From assembly GCF_014649655.1 (NCBI RefSeq), contig NZ_BMTL01000029.1, forward strand, positions 62,001 through 126,000: 64,000 bases of DNA, written 5' to 3'. Position numbers and translations under genes: made by a program. This DNA is from Streptomyces humidus (GTDB taxonomy: Bacteria; Actinomycetota; Actinomycetes; Streptomycetales; Streptomycetaceae). The notes under the pieces were generated by a model. That model was given only the letters and a program-made list of their open reading frames with translations. It was not told the DNA's origin and did not search any database. Below are positions 58,294 to 64,000 of this stretch, piece by piece. Every line of letters begins with the position of its first letter. Within the stretch, counting starts at the first letter, position 1.

Positions 58294-58680
58294 TCAGGAC
58301 TGCGCGCGCTCCGCGTTGCGCTTCTTGATCCGCACCGTCTCCTTGCGGACCTCCGCCTGCGTGGCGCGCTCCTTCGCCAGCCACTCCGGCCCGGCGTCCT
58401 TGATCGCCTCGATCTCCTCGGTGGTCAGCGCCTCGGTCACCCCCGCGCGGGCCAGGCCCGCGATGGAGACGCCCAGCCTGGCCGCGACCACCGGACGGGG
58501 GTGCGGTCCCCTCTCGCGCAGCGTGACCAGCCACTCGGGCGGGTTCGCCTGGAGCTGGTTCAGCTCGGCGCGCGTGACGACGCCCTCCTGGAACTCGGCG
58601 GGCGTGGCGGGGAGGTGCACACCCAGCTTCTTCGCCGCGGTGGCGGCCTTCATCGTCTGGGTGTTCGCTTGCGACGTCAT
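58294..58680 (-). CDS. DUF5997 family protein
   Basis: 128 aa from ATG at 58680. TMKAATAAKKLGVHLPATPA, EFQEGVVTRAELNQLQANPP, EWLVTLRERGPHPRPVVAAR, LGVSIAGLARAGVTEALTTE and EIEAIKDAGPEWLAKERATQ are hallmarks of DUF5997. The C terminus is basic. The arrangement of a small helix-rich N terminus with KLGV resembles DNA-binding HTH-like proteins, but that is inference. It is divergent from the LysR-domain gene (58 bases apart), a pairing I believe is common in streptomycetes, suggesting functional linkage: the HTH-less partner may act together with it. Confidence 0.85.
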   Translation of the reverse strand: MTSQANTQTMKAATAAKKLGVHLPATPAEFQEGVVTRAELNQLQANPPEWLVTLRERGPHPRPVVAARLGVSIAGLARAGVTEALTTEEIEAIKDAGPEWLAKERATQAEVRKETVRIKKRNAERAQS

Positions 58681-58738
58681 GCGGTCCAGGGTATCGGCCG
58701 CGGCCGAGAGCCCCGACCACAGCCGGTAGCCTGGCGGG

Positions 58739-59554
58739 ATGACCGACTCCGCGGACTCTCCCTCGTTCCGGCTCGCGTACGTCCCCGGAGTGACGCCCGC
58801 CAAATGGGCGCGGATCTGGGCGGAGCGCCTGCCCGACACGCGCCTGGTGCTCCTGCAGTCGTCTCCCGCCGACGCCGACGGCCTTCTGCGTGAGGGCGCC
58901 GCCGACGCGGCCTTCGTGCGCCTCCCCGTCGATCGCGCGGTGTTCAGCGCCATCCCCCTGTACACCGAGACGACGGTCGTCGTGGTGCCCAGGGACCATG
59001 TGATCACCGCGGCCGAGGAGATCACCCTCGACGACCTCGCCGACGAAGTGGTCCTGCACCCCCTCGACGACGTCATCGGCTGGGAGCGGCCGCCCGGCGA
59101 GCCCGCCTTCGAGCGCCCCGCGACCACGGAGGACGCGATCGAGCTGGTCGCGGCGAACATCGGCGTCCTGGTCGTGCCGCAGTCCCTGGCGCGTCTGCAC
59201 CACCGCCGCGACCTGACCTATCGCACGCTCGTCGACGCCCCGCAGTCGGAGGTCGCCCTGTCCTGGCCGCAGGACGCGACCACCGACCTGGTCGAGGACT
59301 TCATCGGCATCGTCCGGGGCCGCACGGTCAACAGCACGCGGGGCCGTGCCCAGGAGACCCCCGCGGCGGAGCAGAAGAAGGACGAGCGCCGCAAGCCGCA
59401 GCCGGGCGGCGCCCCGCGCAGGAGCACGGCCGCCGGGGCCCGCGGCCGCAGCGGCGGAGCCAAGAACAGCGGCGGAGCGAAGGGCGCCGGGGGAGCGAAG
59501 GGCGGCGGGAGCCGGCGCGGTACCGGCGGCGGGAAGCCCCGCCGCCGCTCGTAG
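58739..59554 (+). CDS. LysR substrate-binding-domain protein without HTH
   Basis: 271 aa. Residues 10-200 form a LysR-type periplasmic-binding fold: FRLAYVPGVTPAKWARIWAE, DAAFVRLPVDRAVFSAIPLY, VVVVPRDHVITAAEEITLDD, LVAANIGVLVVPQSLARLHH and DLTYRTLVDAPQSEVALSWP. The N-terminal winged helix of LysR regulators is absent: translation begins directly at the ligand domain. The last ~60 residues are a Lys/Arg/Gly-rich tail with GGAKGAGGAKGGG-like repeats that may bind nucleic acid. Together with the divergent DUF5997 protein it could form a two-part regulator. Ligand unknown. Confidence 0.85.
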   Translation: MTDSADSPSFRLAYVPGVTPAKWARIWAERLPDTRLVLLQSSPADADGLLREGAADAAFVRLPVDRAVFSAIPLYTETTVVVVPRDHVITAAEEITLDDLADEVVLHPLDDVIGWERPPGEPAFERPATTEDAIELVAANIGVLVVPQSLARLHHRRDLTYRTLVDAPQSEVALSWPQDATTDLVEDFIGIVRGRTVNSTRGRAQETPAAEQKKDERRKPQPGGAPRRSTAAGARGRSGGAKNSGGAKGAGGAKGGGSRRGTGGGKPRRRS

Positions 59555-59568
59555 CCGCTCGTAGTCCC

Positions 59569-60126
59569 TCACCGGCCGCCGTCGGAGGGGGGCGGGGGAC
59601 GCGGTGGCGTCGACGGCGGCGGCCGGAGCGGGGCCTGCGACGGAGGACGCTGCTTCGCGGCCGCCCGCCCGATCGACTCCACCAGGGGCAGCAGCCGGTG
59701 CGGCACGCGTTCGCGCAGCGCCACCTCGGTCCGGGTGCGGACCACGCCGGGCATGCTGATGAGCTTCTGGATCACATCCTCCAGATGCTCGTTGTCGCGC
59801 GCCACGACCCGGGTGACGAGATCGCCGCCGCCGGTGACGGAGAACGCCTCGACGATCTCCGGCACGCAGGCCAGCGCATCGCCCACGTCGTCGAGGTGTC
59901 CCTGGGTGACCTCGACGTGCACGAACGCGAGCACCGGGTGGCCCAGTGCGGCAGGGGAGAGCGACGGACCCGTGCCGGTGATCACGCCGTCGCGCTCCAG
60001 CCGGTCGAGGCGGGCCTGCACGGTGCCGCGCGCGATGCCGAGGAGACGGGCGTACTCGCGCACGCTGGTGCGCGGCTGCTCGAGCAGCAGGCGCAGGATG
60101 CGGGTGTCCAGCTCGTCCACCGCCAT
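59569..60126 (-). CDS. Lrp/AsnC family transcriptional regulator
   Basis: 185 aa from ATG at 60126; the longer upstream frame runs into a direct-repeat tract and is rejected. HTH: VDELDTRILRLLLEQPRTSV, REYARLLGIARGTVQARLDR, LERDGVITGTGPSLSPAALG. The RAM ligand domain follows: AFVHVEVTQGHLDDVGDALA, VTGGGDLVTRVVARDNEHLE, ISMPGVVRTRTEVALRERVP. The C-terminal ~30 residues are Pro-rich (PPPSTPPRPPPPSD), beyond the normal ~150 aa. An amino-acid-responsive global or local regulator; targets unknown. Its stop is 14 bases from that of the LysR-like gene. Divergent from the FUSC transporter, which may be a target. Confidence 0.92.
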   Translation of the reverse strand: MAVDELDTRILRLLLEQPRTSVREYARLLGIARGTVQARLDRLERDGVITGTGPSLSPAALGHPVLAFVHVEVTQGHLDDVGDALACVPEIVEAFSVTGGGDLVTRVVARDNEHLEDVIQKLISMPGVVRTRTEVALRERVPHRLLPLVESIGRAAAKQRPPSQAPLRPPPSTPPRPPPPSDGGR

Positions 60127-60185
60127 GTCGTCGCCCTCTCCCTTCGCCGGCTCGCGCGTGATCAGCGCGACAGTACCAACGGCCC

Positions 60186-60226
60186 GGCGGAGCGCGACCG
60201 GGCGGAGCGCGACCGGGCGGAGCCGG
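60186..60226. repeat. 15-bp direct tandem repeat upstream of Lrp gene
   Basis: GGCGGAGCGCGACCG occurs twice in tandem (60186-60200, 60201-60215) and a partial third copy follows (60216-60226). It is in the divergent Lrp/FUSC promoter interval and could hold regulator sites, or be slippage. Confidence 0.6.
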
Positions 60227-60370
60227 CCGAGCCGATCGGGAACCGCACCCGGACCCACCGGGATCCGGTGGGCCGTTGGCCGGCCGACGGCCGCGCCGGG
60301 GGAGCCCGGGCTGTGCCATTGGCCCATCTCCGCCGACCTCGGTTGAACCAGTCTCCCATCGGATGCTCAG

Positions 60371-61999
60371 ATGGCCGGGTCGATGGCGCTGCGGACTCCG
60401 CGGCGCCTTTCTCATGCCGTTGCGCGGGTCGTGTCACAGGGCGCGTCGGCGCGGTGGCGCATCAGGGCGGGGAAAGGACGGGGCAGCTTGCTGAAGAGGG
60501 CCTTCGTGGCACCGGATCCGGGGCGGATGCGACTGCGGTTCGCCACCCGGGCCGTGCTCGGCATCGGGTCGGCCGTCGCGCTGTGCGGAGCGGCCGGGCA
60601 CACCCTGACGGCGGCCGTCACAGGTGGTCTGGCGGCGCTGCTCGCGCTGTTCACCGTGACCGACGCGACGGTGCGCGGGCAGGCCGTGACGACCGCGCTC
60701 CTGCCCGTCGTCGGGCTGCCGGTGCTCACTCTCGCGGCCTTCCTGCACGACGTCCCCGTCGCCCGCGACCTCGTCTTCCTCGCCGTGGTCGGTGCGGGAG
60801 GCTACGCGCGCCGGTGGGGTCCGCGCGGACACTCGCTCGGGGTGTTCGCCTTCATGACCTTCTTCGCCGCACAGGTACTGCACACCGGGCCCGCCCGGCT
60901 GCCGGAGCTCTACGCGGCCGTGGCGCTCTCGTTGGCCGCGTCGTCGGCGGTGCGGTTCGGGGCGTGGTGCTACGAGCGCCGCTCGCCGGCGCCCGCCGCC
61001 CTCGTCGCGCCGGCCGGCGGCGCCGGGCTGGCGCGCGTCACGACCCGGCAGGCCGTGCAGGCCACCGTGGGCGCGGGGATCGCCCTCGTCGTCGGACAGG
61101 CGCTCTCCGACCAGCGCTGGTACTGGGCCGTGGGCGCCACGTGGTGGGTGTTCGTGAACACCGCCTCGCGCGGCGAGACCCTGGTCCGTGGCTTCAGGCG
61201 GTTCCTCGGAACCGTCCTCGGGATCGTCCTGGGGCTCGTCGTGGCCGTTCCCCTGCACGGGGATCCGGTGGCGTCCGCCGTGGTCGTCGCGGTCGCCGTC
61301 TTCGGGATCTTCTACACGGCCGCCGTCTCCTACACCTGGATGATGCTCGCCGTCACCGTCATGGCCAGTGCGCTGTACGGTCTGCTCGGCCTGCTCGACG
61401 CCGCTCTGCTCGCCCTGCGGGCGGCGGAGACGGCCGTGGGAGCACTGGGCGCCGTGCTGGGGGTGCTGCTCGTCCTCCCGGTCACCACGCACTCCGTGAC
61501 GGACGCCTGGGTGGAGCGCGCGCTGCGCTGCGTGCACGTCTGCACCGCCGAGGCGGCAGCCCGGCTGGCCGGATCCCCGACGGCGGACCCGGCTCTGCGG
61601 GCGGCCGAGCTGGAGCAGGTCCTCGCCCGGGTCCGCCTGTCGCTGGCCCCGCTCGTGCATCCGCTCAGCCCGCTGCGGGCGCGCAAGGAGCGGGCCCGGC
61701 AGGTGCTGGCGCTGCTCGACGACTGCGCCCGTGAGGTGCGCGGGCTCGCCGAGGTAGCGGCGGACCCGGAAGCCTCGCACGACGCGCGGCTCGTCGCCGC
61801 CTGCTGGCGGGTGGAGGCCGCGGTCGAGGCACTCACCGCCCCCTCGGCCGCCGGCGGACGCCGCCCCGAGCGGACGGCAGCCGCGTCGCACAGTGCGCCC
61901 GCCGAGCCGGTGCTGGCTCATCTGCACGCCCTGGAACAGGCGCTCCTCGAACTCGCCGGGCCCCTTCGCGGCTCCCCTCGCGTGTCCGTCGGGGCCTGA
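60371..61999 (+). CDS. FUSC family (aromatic acid exporter-like) membrane protein
   Basis: 542 aa from ATG at 60371; ATG at 60383 is an alternative. Two sets of hydrophobic helices: AVLGIGSAVALCGAAGHTLT, AAVTGGLAALLALFTVTDAT, TALLPVVGLPVLTLAAFLHD, then after a soluble part TRQAVQATVGAGIALVVGQA, GFRRFLGTVLGIVLGLVVAV, SAVVVAVAVFGIFYTAAVSY and ETAVGALGAVLGVLLVLP. This is the FUSC/YccS/AaeB-like fold that exports aromatic acids. The C-terminal ~200 residues are cytoplasmic and helical (ELEQVLARVRLSLAPLVHPL). Its divergent partner is an Lrp regulator, a plausible controller. Confidence 0.88.
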   Translation: MAGSMALRTPRRLSHAVARVVSQGASARWRIRAGKGRGSLLKRAFVAPDPGRMRLRFATRAVLGIGSAVALCGAAGHTLTAAVTGGLAALLALFTVTDATVRGQAVTTALLPVVGLPVLTLAAFLHDVPVARDLVFLAVVGAGGYARRWGPRGHSLGVFAFMTFFAAQVLHTGPARLPELYAAVALSLAASSAVRFGAWCYERRSPAPAALVAPAGGAGLARVTTRQAVQATVGAGIALVVGQALSDQRWYWAVGATWWVFVNTASRGETLVRGFRRFLGTVLGIVLGLVVAVPLHGDPVASAVVVAVAVFGIFYTAAVSYTWMMLAVTVMASALYGLLGLLDAALLALRAAETAVGALGAVLGVLLVLPVTTHSVTDAWVERALRCVHVCTAEAAARLAGSPTADPALRAAELEQVLARVRLSLAPLVHPLSPLRARKERARQVLALLDDCAREVRGLAEVAADPEASHDARLVAACWRVEAAVEALTAPSAAGGRRPERTAAASHSAPAEPVLAHLHALEQALLELAGPLRGSPRVSVGA

Positions 62000-62066
62000 G
62001 TGCCCGGACGGCCTGCCCGTCGGGGCCTGAGCACCCGGCACGCAGACGGGCGGGCGGGCGAGCGCG

Positions 62067-62082
62067 CCTGGTCTAGACCGCT
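62067..62082. promoter_or_regulatory. dre-like operator for DasR (14 of 16 match)
   Basis: CCTGGTCTAGACCGCT differs from the DasR responsive element ACTGGTCTAGACCACT at two of 16 positions and keeps the core palindrome GGTCTAGACC intact (62070-62079). DasR is the Streptomyces GntR-type regulator of N-acetylglucosamine/chitin metabolism and antibiotic onset. It is 78 bases upstream of the lactonase-like gene's likely start and overlaps a promoter -35 candidate. Confidence 0.7.
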
Positions 62083-62101
62083 GGTGGTCGACTGCTACCG
62101 T
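62074..62101 (+). promoter_or_regulatory. Candidate promoter of the lactonase-family gene (TAGACC-16-TACCGT)
   Basis: -35-like TAGACC (62074-62079), 16-base spacer, -10 TACCGT (62096-62101; TANNNT). The -35 is inside the dre-like site, so DasR binding would block it. -35 agreement with TTGACA is four of six. Confidence 0.45.
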
Positions 62102-62160
62102 CACCCCGAGCAGTGTCAGCAACGGCAGCGGCGACCCGGACGACCAGGATGGGGACAGCG

Positions 62161-63204
62161 GTGGCAGACCTCGGCGGAAGGCGACGGCGGCGCGCGTTCA
62201 TCGGCTCGTTCACGGCGGCCGGAGGGCCCGGGATCGTGGCGGCCGCCGTGGATCCGGCCAGTGGGGCGCTGACCGTCCTGAGCAGGGTGAACGGCGTCCC
62301 CGACCCTTCCTATCTGGCGCTGTCCGCCACCGGGGAGACGCTGTACGCGGTCAGCGAGACCGCGGACGGCGCGGTGGCCGCCTACCGGGTGACCGGCGAC
62401 GTGCCGGAGCCCGCGGGTCCGCCGGTGCCGGTGAACGGCAGCGGCCCCACTCACCTCAGCGTGTTCGACGGCCACGTCCTCACCGCCAACTACGGCTCGG
62501 GCAGCGTCACCGCCGTCCCGGTCCGTGCGGACGGCGCCCTTGCCCGCGTCGCCTCCGGGGTCCTGCGGCACACCGGGTCCGGCCCGCACACGCGACGCCA
62601 GCAGGGGCCGCACGCCCACCAGGTGCAGCCCGACCCGAGCGGTCGCTGGGCGGTCAGCGTGGACCTCGGCACGGACTCCGTGCGGGTGTGCGCCCTGCGC
62701 GACGGGAGTCCCGTCCTGCACCGGGAGCACGCGCTGCGGCCCGGCTCCGGCCCGCGCCATCTGGCCTTCCATCCCGAGGGCCGGTACGCCTACGTCGTCA
62801 ACGAACTCACCCCGAGCGTCACCGTGTGCCGCTGGGACGCCGCGGACGGCTCCCTGAAGCCGCTGGCCGAGGCCGCCGTGCTGCCCGGCGCGCCGGCCGG
62901 GGACGCCTACCCCTCGGGCCTCGTCGTCTCGCCGGACGGCCGGTTCGTGTGGACGGCGACCCGCGGCGAGGACGTGCTCTCGGTGTTCGCCGCGGAAGGC
63001 GACGGCGAGGCGCTGCGGCTGGTCGGCACGGTGCCCTGCGGCGGGCACTGGCCCCGGGCCGTCGCCGAGTCCGGCGGCTTCCTCTATGTCGCCAACGAGC
63101 GCTCCGGCGACGTCACCTGGTTCGCCCTGGACCCGTCGTCCGGCCTGCCCCGGCGCGGCGGTTCCCTCGTGGTCCCCGCGGCGTCCTGCGTCGTCCTCGG
63201 CTGA
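62161..63204 (+). CDS. Lactonase family (6-phosphogluconolactonase-like beta-propeller) protein
   Basis: 347 aa from GTG at 62161, with GGGGA well placed; ATG at 62149 would add four residues. Seven-bladed propeller of the Lactonase/Pgl2 family: AFIGSFTAAGGPGIVAAAVD, YLALSATGETLYAVSETADG, THLSVFDGHVLTANYGSGSV, and the characteristic GPHAHQVQPDPSGRWAVSVD, then PRHLAFHPEGRYAYVVNELT and LVVSPDGRFVWTATRGEDVL. The PHAHxxxxDP motif carries the conserved His. No signal peptide. It would hydrolyse a sugar lactone or act on another substrate; a dre-like site suggests a link to aminosugar metabolism. Followed by a strong terminator. Confidence 0.9.
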   Translation: MADLGGRRRRRAFIGSFTAAGGPGIVAAAVDPASGALTVLSRVNGVPDPSYLALSATGETLYAVSETADGAVAAYRVTGDVPEPAGPPVPVNGSGPTHLSVFDGHVLTANYGSGSVTAVPVRADGALARVASGVLRHTGSGPHTRRQQGPHAHQVQPDPSGRWAVSVDLGTDSVRVCALRDGSPVLHREHALRPGSGPRHLAFHPEGRYAYVVNELTPSVTVCRWDAADGSLKPLAEAAVLPGAPAGDAYPSGLVVSPDGRFVWTATRGEDVLSVFAAEGDGEALRLVGTVPCGGHWPRAVAESGGFLYVANERSGDVTWFALDPSSGLPRRGGSLVVPAASCVVLG

Positions 63205-63280
63205 GCCGCCGGCCGCCGCTGCCGACGGCCCCGGACACCGCCCCCGCGAGCCGCAGCCGAGGGACACGGCCGAGCCACAG

Positions 63281-63320
63281 ACGTGCGGGGCCCGCTCCAC
63301 CCGGAGCGGGCCCCGCACGT
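63281..63320. terminator. Strong bidirectional terminator (18-bp arms, 4-base loop)
   Basis: ACGTGCGGGGCCCGCTCC (63281-63298) and its exact complement (63303-63320) flank a 4-base loop ACCC. It lies between convergent genes (stops at 63204 and 63344). The stem is perfect and 18 bp long, so the hairpin is very stable in both transcripts. Confidence 0.9.
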
Positions 63321-63343
63321 CCGACGGCGTCCCGACGGCTGTC

Positions 63344-64000
63344 TCAACGGACCGGCGCGCCCTGCGGCTGCGGCGGCGCGATGCCGAGGGCGGTCGTGTA
63401 CTTGCCCAGCGCGAGCTTGCCGATGGCCGGGTACGGGCCGAGCGCCTCGGCGGCGGGGCAGCCGGCTTCCCTGGCGGCCTCCTCGATCAGCGTGGCGTCG
63501 ATCTCCGGGCCGATCAGGTAAGGCGCCAGCGCCAGCTGCTGAGACCCGGAGGAACGCAGCTGTTCCGCGACGGAGGCGATGGAACCCTCCTGATCGAGGG
63601 CCGCGGCCATGACCGGCACGGCGAGGCGCGCGGCCAGCAGCATGCCGGTGATCCCGGCGGCCTGCACGGCCTCGTCGCCGCCCACGGAGGCCAGGATGAT
63701 GCCGTCGGCGGCCGTCGCCACGGTGAACAGCCGGGCGCGGTCCGCGCGGGCCAGACCCGCCTCGGACAGCCGCACGTGCAGCGCCTCCGCGAGCAGCGGG
63801 TGCGGGCCGAGCACGTCGGTCAGCTCGGCCGCGATACGGCTCTCCATGACGGCCTGGCGGACCTGGCGCAGCAGCGCGCTGTCGGGACCGGCCAGCAACG
63901 GCACCACCACGGCGACCGGGCCGTCGGGCTCCTTGACGTCCAGACCGGCGGCGCGGGCCTGCTCGAAGCGTGCAGTGCGCTCGTCCGCGGCCTGCACCAG
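63344..64000 (-). CDS. Sirohydrochlorin chelatase-like (CbiX) protein, N-terminal part missing
   Basis: About 219 residues seen; the frame stays open at the window edge (the last codon is CTG), so the gene continues beyond. CbiX fold, repeated halves: VAVVVPLLAGPDSALLRQVR, ESRIAAELTDVLGPHPLLAE, VATAADGIILASVGGDEAVQ and AALDQEGSIASVAEQLRSSG; SQQLALAPYLIGPEIDATLI is the region that includes the second-half substrate site. The CbiX chelatase inserts cobalt, iron or nickel into sirohydrochlorin or precorrin-2 during sirohaem or cobalamin synthesis. The catalytic His pair is expected in the missing N-terminal part (HGS-type). Ends APVR after a Pro/Gln-rich tail. Confidence 0.85.
   Translation of the reverse strand: MVQAADERTARFEQARAAGLDVKEPDGPVAVVVPLLAGPDSALLRQVRQAVMESRIAAELTDVLGPHPLLAEALHVRLSEAGLARADRARLFTVATAADGIILASVGGDEAVQAAGITGMLLAARLAVPVMAAALDQEGSIASVAEQLRSSGSQQLALAPYLIGPEIDATLIEEAAREAGCPAAEALGPYPAIGKLALGKYTTALGIAPPQPQGAPVR

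Overview
The window is about 64 kb of very GC-rich DNA with extreme third-position G+C, closely packed genes, many GTG starts and many ATGA stop/start overlaps. Gene content points to a Streptomyces chromosome: conservon-type GTPase and roadblock genes, type-B ribosomal protein L31, DUF6397, DUF5709 and DUF5997 proteins, a P450 without EXXR, Tat-exported glycosidases and a DasR-like operator. No tRNA, rRNA, IS element, prophage or CRISPR array was seen. The first gene (xylA) and the last (a CbiX-like chelatase) run off the window ends.

Layout. 1-9 kb: xylA end, a proline-rich membrane protein, a translationally coupled SNF2 helicase/SWIM pair, a small membrane protein, a hypothetical protein and an MpaB/DUF2236 protein. 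9-13.7 kb: a methyltransferase and a broken-up conservon, made of a frameshift-ridden histidine kinase remnant, an intact GTPase, a PPOX-class oxidoreductase on the other strand and an intact roadblock protein; then a DUF6397 protein. 13.6-24 kb: TesB thioesterase, a DUF3516 helicase, a DUF457-like membrane protein, L31 type B, DUF5709, a heterodimeric ABC exporter with complementary degenerate ATP sites, and a lipoprotein-like L,D-transpeptidase. 24-33.4 kb: a MarR regulator divergent from an ABC exporter, an MltG-like transglycosylase, a flavin monooxygenase, a YjbQ-family protein, and a four-gene ABC transporter/two-component operon behind a 40-bp perfect palindrome.

33.7-42 kb is a secreted carbohydrate-degradation island. 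It has two GH54 alpha-L-arabinofuranosidases (one with CBM42), two GH29 alpha-L-fucosidases with ricin-type lectin repeats, a frameshifted GH54 3' fragment and a YjbQ 3' fragment. The enzymes are predicted to be exported and to act on arabinose- and fucose-containing polysaccharides.

42-44.7 kb carries a DUF4177 protein, the P450 and a DinB/DUF664 protein. 44.8-57.5 kb is the most striking locus: five co-directional, translationally coupled or nearly coupled genes (DUF4132, a 1669-aa protein, a MoxR AAA ATPase, a DUF5682-VWA fusion and a SWIM zinc-finger protein). It looks like an actinobacterial counterpart of the poorly understood E. coli yehI/L/P/Q genes, a MoxR-VWA NTP-dependent system. 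57.7-64 kb has a cold-shock-domain protein, DUF5997 divergent from an HTH-less LysR-type protein, an Lrp/AsnC regulator, a FUSC-family transporter, a lactonase-family beta-propeller under a dre-like operator, a strong bidirectional terminator, and the partial chelatase.
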